From positions 1 through 13,164 of the forward strand of contig CALFEZ010000141.1 of the NCBI GenBank assembly GCA_937957895.1: a DNA stretch of 13,164 nucleotides, in the 5' to 3' direction. The notes under the pieces are model-generated. The model was not told the DNA's origin, did not search any database, and worked only from the letters and a program-made list of their open reading frames with translations. Made by a program: the position numbers and the translations under genes. The stretch is from an uncultured Erysipelotrichaceae bacterium. Lineage in GTDB: Bacteria; Bacillota_I; Bacilli_A; Erysipelotrichales; Erysipelotrichaceae. This document shows, piece after piece, positions 1-7,222 of this stretch. How positions within the stretch are numbered: position 1 is the stretch's first letter; each line of letters begins with the position of its first letter.

Positions 1-646
1 CATGGGGTTCACTGTCAATGGACAAGTCACCGGATTTGATATCGATATCGCCAAAGAGGTGGCAAATCGATTGGGAGTCGAAGCTCGATTTGTTTATATC
101 GATTGGGACGCAAAGGAGCTTGAACTGAGCTCTAAAAACATCGACATGATATGGAATGGATTGACGATCACCGAGGAAAGAAAGAAGCAGATTTTGTTTT
201 CAAGACCTTATTTTGATAACCGTATCGTGATTTTGACACTTTCCGGCTCGAATGTCGATAAAATCAGTGATTTGGCAGGGTTAAGTGTCGGTGTTGAGTT
301 ATCTAGCTCAGGGCAGTTCGCATTGGAAAAAAGCGATGTGTTTGATCAAGTAGGAGAGATGGTCAAGTATACGACCATCACAGAAGCGATCTTGGATCTA
401 AAAGCAGGAGGGATCGATGCCATCGTAGCAGATGAGATCTTTGCTCGCTATGCAGTCAGCACCGATGCAAATGCATATGAGATCGCAGATGAAGTATTCA
501 ATTCCGAGAACTATGGAATCGGATTTCGATTGGGTGATGTAGCCTTAAAAGACAAGATCGATGCAATCTTGGATGACATGGCACAAGATGGCATTGCAAG
601 TGAGATCTCGATCAAATGGTTTGGTGAAGACCTGTTAAAACGTTGA
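1..646 (+). CDS. Amino acid ABC transporter substrate-binding protein, 5'-truncated by window edge
   Basis: This is the C-terminal part, about 214 residues, of an extracytoplasmic solute-binding protein of the SBP_bac_3 (polar amino acid) family. It captures an amino acid outside the membrane and delivers it to the permease encoded next. The visible part opens with the family's typical N-lobe stretch (GFDIDIAKEVANRLG) and continues with the 'DMIWNGLTITEERKKQILFSRPY' region, in which the WNGLTITEER core is characteristic. The C-terminal half has the usual hinge and second-lobe pattern ending in the IKWFGED motif. The first ATG in the window is an internal Met in the usual 'P-M-G-F' context, so the true start, signal peptide and lipobox lie upstream of base 1. 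It ends one base before the permease start, so the genes are translationally coupled. The exact amino acid cannot be told from sequence alone. Confidence 0.93.
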   Translation, partial: MGFTVNGQVTGFDIDIAKEVANRLGVEARFVYIDWDAKELELSSKNIDMIWNGLTITEERKKQILFSRPYFDNRIVILTLSGSNVDKISDLAGLSVGVELSSSGQFALEKSDVFDQVGEMVKYTTITEAILDLKAGGIDAIVADEIFARYAVSTDANAYEIADEVFNSENYGIGFRLGDVALKDKIDAILDDMAQDGIASEISIKWFGEDLLKR

Positions 647-647
647 G

Positions 648-1292
648 ATGGAGTACATCATAGAGATTTTACCACCAATATACGATGGTTTTAAGATATC
701 GCTGTTTGTCTATGCGATGACCATGATTTTTGCGTTGCCGATCGGCATGATCGTTGCGCTGATCACCGATCTACATCCCATCATCAAAAGACCGGTTGCG
801 ATATTCACATGGATCATTCGGGGAACACCGTTGTTGTTGCAGTTATATGTTGCAATGTATGGTATCCCACTGATTTTCAACATCCGCATGAATCGTCTTT
901 TTGCCGGATCAGTCACTTTCATCGTGAATTATACCGCTTATTTCATTGAGATCTTTCGAAGTGGATTGGCCATCATCCCATTGGGTCAATGGCAAGCTGG
1001 AGAAGTGTTGGGATTAAGCAAGGTTCAAGTCATCTGGTACATCATTTTGCCACAAATGTTCCGAAACACATTGTTGCCACTGATCAATGAGGCGATCACT
1101 CTTGTCAAAGACACATCGTTGCTGGCAGCGATCGCGATTGGCGAGATGCTAAGAAATGCACGTGAGATCGTTGCACGTGACCTTCGTGTCGATGCGTTGA
1201 TCGTTGCCGGTGCATTTTATCTGATGTTCAGTTTATTGGTCGTCTTTATCGGGAAACTGCTGGAAGAAAGGTTGTTGAAGCAACAAACATGA
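648..1292 (+). CDS. Polar amino acid ABC transporter permease
   Basis: Integral membrane permease of 214 residues of the HisM/GlnP-type PAAT family, close to the usual 215-230 residues. It forms the inner-membrane channel as a dimer (here probably a homodimer, since only one permease gene is present). Visible marks are an N-terminal 'PIYDGFKISLFVYAMT' start typical of the family, an early 'IIRGTPLLLQLY' motif at about residues 56-67, and the cytoplasmic EAA-type coupling loop at about 116-145 (AGEVLGLSKVQVIWYIILPQ) that docks on the ATPase. Several hydrophobic segments surround it. It begins one base after the substrate-binding protein stop and its TGA overlaps the ATPase ATG in an ATGA, which shows one translationally coupled operon. 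Confidence 0.95.
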   Translation: MEYIIEILPPIYDGFKISLFVYAMTMIFALPIGMIVALITDLHPIIKRPVAIFTWIIRGTPLLLQLYVAMYGIPLIFNIRMNRLFAGSVTFIVNYTAYFIEIFRSGLAIIPLGQWQAGEVLGLSKVQVIWYIILPQMFRNTLLPLINEAITLVKDTSLLAAIAIGEMLRNAREIVARDLRVDALIVAGAFYLMFSLLVVFIGKLLEERLLKQQT

Positions 1293-1975
1293 CATTATCG
1301 ATCAACAACGTCTCATTTGCCTATCAAAAAGAGAGGATCATCAAAGATCTTTCTTTGACGATCGACTCGAATCAGATCGTTGGATTGGTGGGACTAAGCG
1401 GCAGTGGAAAGACGACATTGTTGAAGATCCTCAGCGGATTGTTGGTTCCCCAAGCTGGTACGATCACCATCAATGGCATCCAGACATTCATCGATCAAAA
1501 ACGAAATCGCAGACTATATGAAAATGTTGGTGTCATCTTTCAGGAACATCACTTGTTCATGCATCTGAAAGTCATCGACAATGTGGCATTGGCCTATCGT
1601 CTGAAAAACAAAACGACAAAACAACAGAGTCGAATCAAAGCAGAAGCCATCCTCGATCGCTTTGGGCTAAAAGAGCATATCGACAAGTTTCCTTATCAAT
1701 GCTCAGGGGGACAACAACAACGCATCGCGATCGCCCGTGCCTTAATCTTGGATCCAATGATCTTGTTTGTGGATGAGCCAACGTCCGCTCTTGATCAAGA
1801 AAACACGCACCAGTTGGTGCGTCTGTTGAAAGAATTGAATCAAAGTGGACTCACAGTTGTCGTGATCACCCATGACTTGCCATTTGCTGAGGCACTGTGT
1901 GACCGCATCATCGAAATGAGTGACGGTGTCATCATCGATGACAGCATCGCAAAAGATTACTTTATAAAGCGCTGA
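1289..1975 (+). CDS. Polar amino acid ABC transporter ATP-binding protein
   Basis: Cytoplasmic ATPase of the importer, 228 residues, a little shorter than the usual about 240. Walker A is GLSGSGKTT at residues 35-43, the Q-loop glutamine is at about 85 (VIFQEHHLF), the signature is CSGGQQQR at about 138-145, Walker B is ILFVDEP with D162/E163, the D-loop is SALD and the switch histidine is H195 (VITHD). All catalytic positions are present; the one oddity is Cys in place of the usual Leu at the first position of the LSGGQ signature. The C-terminus stops soon after the last core strand and lacks the longer tail that many PAAT ATPases carry. The start overlaps the permease stop by four bases (ATGA). 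The stop codon lies in the loop of the terminator hairpin. Confidence 0.96.
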   Translation: MTLSINNVSFAYQKERIIKDLSLTIDSNQIVGLVGLSGSGKTTLLKILSGLLVPQAGTITINGIQTFIDQKRNRRLYENVGVIFQEHHLFMHLKVIDNVALAYRLKNKTTKQQSRIKAEAILDRFGLKEHIDKFPYQCSGGQQQRIAIARALILDPMILFVDEPTSALDQENTHQLVRLLKELNQSGLTVVVITHDLPFAEALCDRIIEMSDGVIIDDSIAKDYFIKR

Positions 1976-1987
1976 GATGCGCTTTTT
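1966..1987 (+). terminator. Intrinsic terminator of the ABC importer operon, probably bidirectional
   Basis: Perfect 7-bp stem AAAGCGC (1966-1972) / GCGCTTT (1979-1985) with a 6-base loop TGAGAT, followed by T residues to 1987. The TGA stop of the ATPase gene is the first three bases of the loop. The convergent patatin gene on the other strand ends at 1986-1988, immediately against the stem, and the complement also reads as a hairpin with a shorter, interrupted U-rich tail (TTTAT), so it may weakly serve both genes. Confidence 0.75.
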
Positions 1988-2882
1988 ATTTGAAATAATC
2001 CCAAAAAGAGGAGGTTGCATCCTGCTTGAACTGCATGATGTCATCATGATGCATCATGGCTGTCTCATAGCCAAGTTCGATGGCTTTTTTTCCTTTTCCC
2101 AAGGTGAAGATACCGATGCTTTTGTCAAAGGCATTGATATTCAAGCGTGCATGTTCGATCGCTTTTTGATCTGCTTCATTGACAATGATCTCAATCACGC
2201 GATTGGTGATATCGATGATCCTTGTTGTTTGATGATAATCGTGACGAATACCCATCGTGATCGATAGGATATGATCAAATCCCATTTGCTTAAGAGGGAG
2301 TACCGGAGCATTCATGGTGACCCCGCCATCGACTAACTGAAGATCACGCCACATCATCGTTTCAAAAACCATCGGAAACGAACAGGAAGCCTGGACTGCT
2401 TCACTGATCATGACATCATCATACACAAGATAGTCCTGATATTTTAGAAAGCGTGCTTTTCGGTTAGTGAAAAGTACCGTCTTGCCGCTGTTAAGGTCGA
2501 CAGCATTGATGACGATCGGATAGGGAAGATCTTTGATGTGGACCATGTGGATCTTATCGAGTTGCCGATTCAAGATTTCAACAAACTTATCCGGTTTGAT
2601 CAATCCGCTGGCATCATTGCGGATAAGCGGGAAAAACTGAGCGTTGGTTGGTTTGAACAACTTGTGTTCCAGCACCTCTTTTTCGATCTGTAGCATGGAC
2701 GTTTCAAGATCTTCGATCGTCATTCCTCCGGCCATCAAGGCAGCAATGATCGAGCCCATGGATGTTCCGGAAAATCCGGACGCCTTTATATTGTGTTCAA
2801 AAAGATACTTCAATATCCCGATTTGAGCAAAAGCTTTGATGGCCCCTCCGGAAAAAGAAAAGCCAATGTTTTTCTTTGCCAT
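1986..2882 (-). CDS. Patatin-like phospholipase (RssA-type)
   Basis: Protein of 298 residues with the patatin fold, expected to hydrolyse ester bonds in membrane lipids or related acyl substrates through a Ser-Asp dyad. An oxyanion-hole-like stretch SFSGGAIKA is at residues 9-17, the nucleophile elbow G-T-S-M-G has S41, and the DGG motif has D185 (LVDGGVTMNAP). Length and order match the cytoplasmic bacterial RssA/YlbK-like group, and no signal peptide is seen. A GGTGG-rich ribosome binding site lies upstream of ATG. It follows the sensor kinase gene on the same strand after 65 bases with no recognisable terminator, so it could be the last gene of the DUF4342-regulator-kinase unit, though a weak promoter of its own (TATGAT near 2897-2902) cannot be excluded. 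Physiological substrate unknown. Confidence 0.9.
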   Translation of the reverse strand: MAKKNIGFSFSGGAIKAFAQIGILKYLFEHNIKASGFSGTSMGSIIAALMAGGMTIEDLETSMLQIEKEVLEHKLFKPTNAQFFPLIRNDASGLIKPDKFVEILNRQLDKIHMVHIKDLPYPIVINAVDLNSGKTVLFTNRKARFLKYQDYLVYDDVMISEAVQASCSFPMVFETMMWRDLQLVDGGVTMNAPVLPLKQMGFDHILSITMGIRHDYHQTTRIIDITNRVIEIIVNEADQKAIEHARLNINAFDKSIGIFTLGKGKKAIELGYETAMMHHDDIMQFKQDATSSFWDYFK

Positions 2883-2947
2883 GTTTTCACCACCTTATCA
2901 TATCGATTCCAATGCTTTTGTCTTTGATGTAAAAGAAGAGAACCTGT

Positions 2948-4414
2948 TTATGTGCCTGACTTTTCAACAGTTGAAAGTCTGTTTGGAAGTTGTAATGTCA
3001 CTCTGGTTCCGATCTTTTCACGACTTAGCACTTCCAGTTGTCCTTCGTGTTTTTCAATGATCCATTTGGCGATCGCAAGTCCTAATCCCGCACCTTTGAC
3101 TTTGACTTTTCTTGCCGGATCGGAACGATAGAAACGATCGAAGATCCGAGATACATCTTCCGCTTTGATACCGATACCTTGGTCTTGGATAACGATCTTT
3201 GTTTTGTCATCTTTATTGTGACAACCAATGATGATCGGATCATGAGGATCGGAATACTTCATGCTGTTGTCGATCAGGATACGCAGGGTTTGTTTGAGGA
3301 GTTGTCGATCCGCACACATCATGATCGGATCTGCCTGATCAAAATGAAACGGTCTGTCAGGATCGATGAATCTCATTTCTTTGATGATCTCATCGATCAA
3401 TCCGGCAACGTTGAAAGTGTCGAGCTGAAGTTGGATCGTCTCGTTATCTCCGCGAGCAAGAAATAACAAATGTTCTACCAGTGTTTTCATGTTCTCTGTC
3501 TCGTTTTTGATGGCATCAATGGATTCCTGTAAGGTAATGGGATCGTTTTTTCCCCAGCGATCAAGAAGATTGATGTATCCTTGGATCACTGCGATAGGTG
3601 TTCTTAGTTCATGTGAAGCATCCGAAACAAAGCGAGTCTGTGATTGGACCGCCTGATTGATCCTGAGTAGCATGTCGTTGATGGCGGAAGTGATTTCCTG
3701 AAGTTCTTCCTGATTGGTCTGAACGAACACTTGTTTATCCAGCTGATGCAGATCGATCTTTTCCAGTGCTCCGGCAATCGATTTTAATTGGTTCGGATCA
3801 GTGGTTGAAGAAAGAGTTGTCACGTTTTTTTGCAGTGTTTTGGTTGATGTTGCCAGATCGGACAATGGCTTGAGAGTCGTTCTTACTTTTTGACTGTGTT
3901 TAAACAAATACACGGCAATCAGCAATGCCTGTATCATCATGATCCATCTAAAGGCAGCAGAAAAAAGCTCTAGATCTGAATTGAGATCATAGGATATCCG
4001 AACATATCCGGTTCCTGCAGCCACGATGATGCTGTAATTGGCATCGGTCCAACGACTTTCTCCCAAGATCGCAAACAAACTCGGAACTCGTATCGATCTT
4101 CTTACCTGATAGGATTGCAAAGCTGAGTCTTGGAAAAGAAAATCTGCCCATCGTGAACCTTCTGTTGGTGATGCCATGGTGATCATCCACGGAGGATCTT
4201 CATGTGGCAATATCATATCGACATCCAATGTGGTGATGATGGGCTGTATGCGGCTTTCAATGCTATACAGATGCATTATGGAAATCGTCAAAACAAAGAT
4301 CAGATCAATGATCAGAAATGCAAAAAACAGTGTTTTGAGCATGCTCAGATTCAATGTCCAACCAATGGATGATCTTGTTTTTTCGATTTTTTTGTTGGAG
4401 GTTAGGTTACTCAT
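2948..4414 (-). CDS. Sensor histidine kinase (ArlS/VanS-like) of a two-component system
   Basis: Membrane sensor kinase of 488 residues that autophosphorylates and passes phosphate to the response regulator encoded upstream. Topology: short cytoplasmic N-terminus, TM1 at about 27-50, an extracytoplasmic sensor of about 105 residues, TM2 at about 156-171. A helical linker at about 172-255 replaces an obvious HAMP. The H-box is SHELRTPIAVIQGY with H268, the N-box is IDNSMKY with N383, G1 is DQGIGI at about 411-416, the F-box is IFDRFYR and G2 is GAGLGLAIAK at about 441-450, so it looks fully active. The start ATG overlaps the end of the regulator gene by 8 bases (GATGAGTAA), indicating translational coupling; no strong separate ribosome binding site is seen. 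The sensed signal is not evident. ArlS is the closest pattern I recognise, but orthology is not established. Confidence 0.93.
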   Translation of the reverse strand: MSNLTSNKKIEKTRSSIGWTLNLSMLKTLFFAFLIIDLIFVLTISIMHLYSIESRIQPIITTLDVDMILPHEDPPWMITMASPTEGSRWADFLFQDSALQSYQVRRSIRVPSLFAILGESRWTDANYSIIVAAGTGYVRISYDLNSDLELFSAAFRWIMMIQALLIAVYLFKHSQKVRTTLKPLSDLATSTKTLQKNVTTLSSTTDPNQLKSIAGALEKIDLHQLDKQVFVQTNQEELQEITSAINDMLLRINQAVQSQTRFVSDASHELRTPIAVIQGYINLLDRWGKNDPITLQESIDAIKNETENMKTLVEHLLFLARGDNETIQLQLDTFNVAGLIDEIIKEMRFIDPDRPFHFDQADPIMMCADRQLLKQTLRILIDNSMKYSDPHDPIIIGCHNKDDKTKIVIQDQGIGIKAEDVSRIFDRFYRSDPARKVKVKGAGLGLAIAKWIIEKHEGQLEVLSREKIGTRVTLQLPNRLSTVEKSGT

Positions 4415-5078
4415 CTTTGATCATGTATCCGATGCCACGAACGGTTTGAATCAGCTTGAGTCCAAATGGTTCTTCGATCTTGGCGCGTAGAAAACGCACA
4501 TACACGTCGACCGCATTGGTAGAACCGTCGTACTCATATCCCCAGATCTTTTCAAGCAATAGTTCTCGTGATAACACGTGGTTTTTGTTTTCTAGCAGCA
4601 TGTGCAGTAAATCGAACTCTTTTTTGGTCAGATCCACACTCTGATCATTGATGACACAAAGTCGCTGATCCACATCCACCTTCAATACTCCATGCTGTAA
4701 AAGTGTGGTGTTGATCGTTGTTGACTTCCGTAATGCACTGCGGATCCGCGCCAAGAGTTCTTCGATCGCAAACGGTTTGGTGATATAATCATCGGCACCA
4801 CCATCCAGCCCGGAGACTTTGTCCATGACACTATCTCTAGCTGTGAGCATGATCACCGGGATAGACGACGTTTGTCGGATGCGACGAAGCACTTCGATGC
4901 CATTGAGTGATGGCAGCATGATGTCCAACAGGACCAAGTCAAAAGGATGGGCTTTGAATAATTCAAGCCCATCTCTGCCATCATTGGCTATCGTGACTTG
5001 ATAGCCCTCGTGGTGCAACTCCAGTTGGATAAAGCGAGCGATCTGAGGTTCATCCTCGATCAGCAGGATTTTCTTCAT
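4407..5078 (-). CDS. OmpR/PhoB-family response regulator (ArlR-like)
   Basis: DNA-binding regulator of 223 residues. The receiver domain (about 1-115) has the acidic pocket at E8/D9/E10, the phospho-acceptor D52 (LLDIMLP), T79 and K101 (ITKPF). The C-terminal winged helix (about 128-223) ends with the typical 'VDVYVRFLRAKIE' and 'IQTVRGIGYMI' segments. The layout and wording of the receiver (IEDEPQIARFIQLEL, GADDYITKPF.IEELLARIR) strongly recall ArlR. Its start lies inside the 3' end of the DUF4342 gene (29-base overlap) with an AAGGA 11 bases upstream of ATG, and its end overlaps the kinase gene. Probably autoregulates the shared promoter upstream of the DUF4342 gene, which is inferred from the gene order. 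Confidence 0.95.
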   Translation of the reverse strand: MKKILLIEDEPQIARFIQLELHHEGYQVTIANDGRDGLELFKAHPFDLVLLDIMLPSLNGIEVLRRIRQTSSIPVIMLTARDSVMDKVSGLDGGADDYITKPFAIEELLARIRSALRKSTTINTTLLQHGVLKVDVDQRLCVINDQSVDLTKKEFDLLHMLLENKNHVLSRELLLEKIWGYEYDGSTNAVDVYVRFLRAKIEEPFGLKLIQTVRGIGYMIKDE

Positions 5079-5634
5079 TTTCGTTTCTATCCTTCTTGAA
5101 TTCTTTTGACAGGGTGTTTACGGCATCTTTGACAGCCTCACCGGTTTTGATGGTTGCGTCCGAGAGAGTGTCAACGGTCTTGTTTACTTTGTCGTCTTTG
5201 AAGTTAGGTCCACTGAAGCGGTAACGATATCCAAAGAACAAACCAATGATCACAAGTGGGAATACGATCCAGAATGCAAACAGCAGCATGATGACCAGAA
5301 TGGTCAATGGGATCGACATCGTGTCTTTGTCTTCTTTATACACTACGAAATCATTGATGTTTCCAAGATGGATGACATGTTTAATCCAATCGATGAACTT
5401 CTTGAACCCGTCTTGTTCCTGTGTCTTTTGTTGTTTGACTGGTTCTTTTTGGACCGTTTGCGTGAATGTGGCAGTGCCATCATTGAGAGGTTTTTGGATG
5501 CGACCGGCTCTTTCAAGATACAGCACAGCCTCCAGCATATCGCCTTTGGTCAACTCCAACACTTCTTTGGCTTCATTGTAACTGACACCTGTTACTTCTT
5601 TTAGTTTTTCTACTTGTTCTAATGTAATCATCAT
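5050..5634 (-). CDS. DUF4342 (UBA-like/TS-N) membrane protein, first gene of a two-component operon
   Basis: Protein of 194 residues. Residues about 3-46 (ITLEQVEKLKEVTGVSYNEA..., then GDMLEAVLYLE) form the UBA-like helical domain known as DUF4342, similar to the N-terminal domain of elongation factor Ts. After a polar linker there is one strongly hydrophobic segment at about 107-134, probably one long or two short membrane helices, followed by a basic/charged, amphipathic tail (about 140-194) that may be a helix at the membrane face. The function is unknown. Its 3' end overlaps the response regulator gene by 29 bases, so it is co-translated with the two-component pair and could be a membrane accessory of that signalling system. 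An AGGAG lies 4 bases before the first ATG; a second ATG follows directly and could also be used. Confidence 0.85.
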   Translation of the reverse strand: MMITLEQVEKLKEVTGVSYNEAKEVLELTKGDMLEAVLYLERAGRIQKPLNDGTATFTQTVQKEPVKQQKTQEQDGFKKFIDWIKHVIHLGNINDFVVYKEDKDTMSIPLTILVIMLLFAFWIVFPLVIIGLFFGYRYRFSGPNFKDDKVNKTVDTLSDATIKTGEAVKDAVNTLSKEFKKDRNENEENPADRG

Positions 5635-5649
5635 GTTTCTCCTTTTTTC

Positions 5650-5673
5650 TGACTGAGGTCATTCTAACAGTCA
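5650..5673 (-). promoter_or_regulatory. Candidate promoter with inverted repeat upstream of the DUF4342 operon
   Basis: Read on the minus strand, an extended -10 (TG-T-TAGAAT, complement of 5661-5669) sits about 27 bases upstream of the first ATG. It is enclosed by an inverted repeat TGACTG (5650-5655) / CAGTCA (5668-5673) with a 12-base spacer. No good -35 hexamer is visible at 17 bases. This could be an operator over the -10, or chance. Confidence 0.35.
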
Positions 5674-5712
5674 AATCTTAAGGAAAAATGCAATCGGGAT
5701 TAAAAATCGATT

Positions 5713-5729
5713 AAAAAGCATTTTTATGC
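5713..5729 (-). terminator. Weak intrinsic terminator after the first DegV gene
   Basis: On the minus strand a short hairpin GCAT-AAAA-ATGC (complement of 5718-5729) is followed by five T residues (complement of 5713-5717), 15 bases past the DegV stop. The stem is only 4 bp, so read-through into the DUF4342 operon is possible. Confidence 0.35.
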
Positions 5730-5743
5730 ACATGGGTGATCGT

Positions 5744-6592
5744 TTAAGGCATGTCATATGTTTGATCTTTCAAAACATACTGGATGACCAGACACCCGGG
5801 ACCTCCATGAGTGATCATCGAAGGTGCCAACAAAAAGGATTCGATATCAGCATCTTTGATGGCTTTTTTGATTTCCTCGATAGCATAAGCAGCACTTTCA
5901 CTGTTAAAGGCATCCAACACATAGATCTTGTGTTTGAAATCAACTTTGCGTTTGATTAGATCATCGACGATGCTTTTGATGGCACCATGCCATGTCCGTG
6001 ACATGGCAAATTTGTCGATCTTCAATCGATCGTTTGACTGTGCCATGACTGGTTTTAGCTTGAGAAAACCTCCGAGCAAGGCAGCTGCAGTCGTCAGTCT
6101 GCCTGATCGTTGGAGAAATTTGAAATCTACCGGGATCACATATGCCTGAGTTTCTTTCAAACATGCACGTAATCGTTCCACTATTTCGTCTTTTTGAATG
6201 TTTAGTTTATTGAGTTTGATGGCAAGCATCGCCAGATACCGTGCGGTTCCGGCAAGTGACTGAGAGTCGACGACCGTTACATGTTCGGCTTGGACACTGT
6301 TTTTGACTCCGCAGGCAGAGTCATACGCAGAGCTGAGACCTTGTCCTGTGGTGATATGGATCGTCGGTTCAGGTGCTGTTTGTTGATATGCTTCCATGAT
6401 CTCGCCGACAGCCGGTTGGGATGTCGTGGCAAAATCGGTTTCCAGCAACTTCAAAAAGGATGCTGAGTCGATATCAAGATAGTCACGATATGTCTTGTTT
6501 TGATACATGATCTGACTGGCAACGATGATAACATCATTTTGTCGGGCTTCTTCAACTGTCAAATGACAAGTACTGTCTGCAATGATTCTCAT
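5744..6592 (-). CDS. DegV family protein (FakB-like fatty-acid-binding)
   Basis: Cytoplasmic DegV protein of 282 residues, the usual length. The family binds a long-chain fatty acid and some members (FakB) present it to the fatty acid kinase FakA. Visible: the N-terminal IIADSTCHLT strand-loop, TTSQP with T57/S58, the 'ITTGQGLSSAYDSA' loop, 'LQRSGRL..AAALLGGFLKLKPV' at the domain junction and THGGPGC at about 261-267 near the C-terminus, all matching known ligand-contact motifs. I place the start at 6592 because AGGGGAAACAC directly precedes this ATG; an ATG seven codons earlier has no such signal and would lie inside a hairpin. It lies downstream of the small lipoprotein gene on the same strand and no fakA is in view. 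Confidence 0.9.
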   Translation of the reverse strand: MRIIADSTCHLTVEEARQNDVIIVASQIMYQNKTYRDYLDIDSASFLKLLETDFATTSQPAVGEIMEAYQQTAPEPTIHITTGQGLSSAYDSACGVKNSVQAEHVTVVDSQSLAGTARYLAMLAIKLNKLNIQKDEIVERLRACLKETQAYVIPVDFKFLQRSGRLTTAAALLGGFLKLKPVMAQSNDRLKIDKFAMSRTWHGAIKSIVDDLIKRKVDFKHKIYVLDAFNSESAAYAIEEIKKAIKDADIESFLLAPSMITHGGPGCLVIQYVLKDQTYDMP

Positions 6593-6607
6593 GTGTTTCC
6601 CCTTTTT

Positions 6608-6625
6608 TCTCATCCCAAGATGAGA
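6608..6625 (-). promoter_or_regulatory. Leader hairpin just before the DegV ribosome binding site
   Basis: Perfect 7-bp stem TCTCATC / GATGAGA with a 4-base loop. In the leftward mRNA it ends immediately before the A-run and GGGG ribosome binding site of the DegV gene. It has no U-tail on either strand, so it is not a standard terminator. It may be an mRNA-stabilising or translation-affecting structure. Confidence 0.4.
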
Positions 6626-6660
6626 CAGTCCTAGTGACCGTTATTCATGTTTTAGGATGT

Positions 6661-6939
6661 TCAACGTTTTTTTCTTAGCAACGAAAGACCACCAAAACCA
6701 CTGATGATGGCCATATAGAATCCAAGTTCATACCCAAACCCGGTGTTGTTGATTTCATAAATGGTGTGTGCTGGATTGAAAATCTTCAAGATCAGCGAAA
6801 GCGGAGCAAGCCACCCATGCCATATCCCAAAAAAGAAACCGGCAGGCTGGACATCAAATCGAGATTCTACCCCCGCCATGCACCCGGAAAGCCCCACAAG
6901 CAACAAAAGCACGACTCCAACTAGCAATCCTTTTTTCAT
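6661..6939 (-). CDS. Small lipoprotein of unknown function
   Basis: Predicted protein of 92 residues. MKKGLLVGVVLLLLVGLSGC is a textbook lipoprotein signal with lipobox LSGC and C20, so the mature protein is about 73 residues anchored on the outside of the membrane. The rest has an aromatic-rich 'PAGFFFGIWHGWLAPLSLIL' stretch (about 32-51), a 'TIYEINNTGFGYELGFYMA' segment, then a hydrophobic patch and a basic LRKKR end, which suggests a second membrane helix with cytoplasmic end. I recall small proteins with the same 'GFFxGxWHGxxxP...IYE.(H/N)NxG' plan in many bacteria, without assigned function. The start at 6939 is chosen because AGGAAA precedes it; an ATG nine codons upstream has none. It may be co-transcribed with the DegV gene to its left. 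Confidence 0.75.
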   Translation of the reverse strand: MKKGLLVGVVLLLLVGLSGCMAGVESRFDVQPAGFFFGIWHGWLAPLSLILKIFNPAHTIYEINNTGFGYELGFYMAIISGFGGLSLLRKKR

Positions 6940-7222
6940 ATGATTTCCTTTCTTAAACATGCACATAACACAACATATCGCATGATCCTATCATGTTTAT
7001 GAATCATATATCTTGTCCAATTATTATCATAACAAATAATTCCTGGATTGTATGTTGGAATCATAAAAAACATGCCAATCGTGATAAAAAAGGATTCGAA
7101 CGGATTAAATAATGAGAGGATCTGCACAGGAAGAATCAGATAAACGTTTGATTTTTCTGGGTTTTAACGTACAATAGCATAATATGAGAGAAATAGATCA
7201 TGGTTCTAAAGGAGGCACATGT
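6940..7222. other. Intergenic region between divergent lipoprotein and DegV genes
   Basis: About 280 AT-rich bases. The right end holds the promoter and ribosome binding site of the second DegV gene. On the left side, leftward -35/-10 candidates exist (for example TTGTTA with ATATAT about 18 bases on, near 7006-7035) but none is convincing. I see no RNA gene and no protein-coding frame worth calling. Confidence 0.5.
7148..7175 (+). promoter_or_regulatory. Sigma-A-type promoter of the second DegV gene
   Basis: TTGATT (7148-7153) and TACAAT (7170-7175) with a 16-base spacer. It lies about 48 bases upstream of the ATG, giving a short leader that contains AAAGGAGG at 7208-7215. Confidence 0.6.

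Noticed and set aside
1..1975. Assigning the ABC importer to proline or glutamine uptake
   Set aside because: The binding protein is truncated and its family does not reveal the ligand from sequence alone; distance from the imino-acid operon gives no link.
2644..3466. Open reading frames on the plus strand opposite the patatin and kinase genes
   Set aside because: They lack ribosome binding sites and recognisable protein character, while the minus-strand frames carry complete family motifs over the same DNA.
7092..7101. GGATTCGAAC, which looks like the T-arm of a tRNA on the minus strand
   Set aside because: The flanking bases do not form the 5-bp T-stem, and no acceptor, D or anticodon arm can be folded around it.
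6940..7222. Riboswitch or small RNA in the lipoprotein/DegV gap
   Set aside because: No recognisable aptamer core or terminator/antiterminator pair; the leader of the DegV gene after its promoter is under 50 bases.
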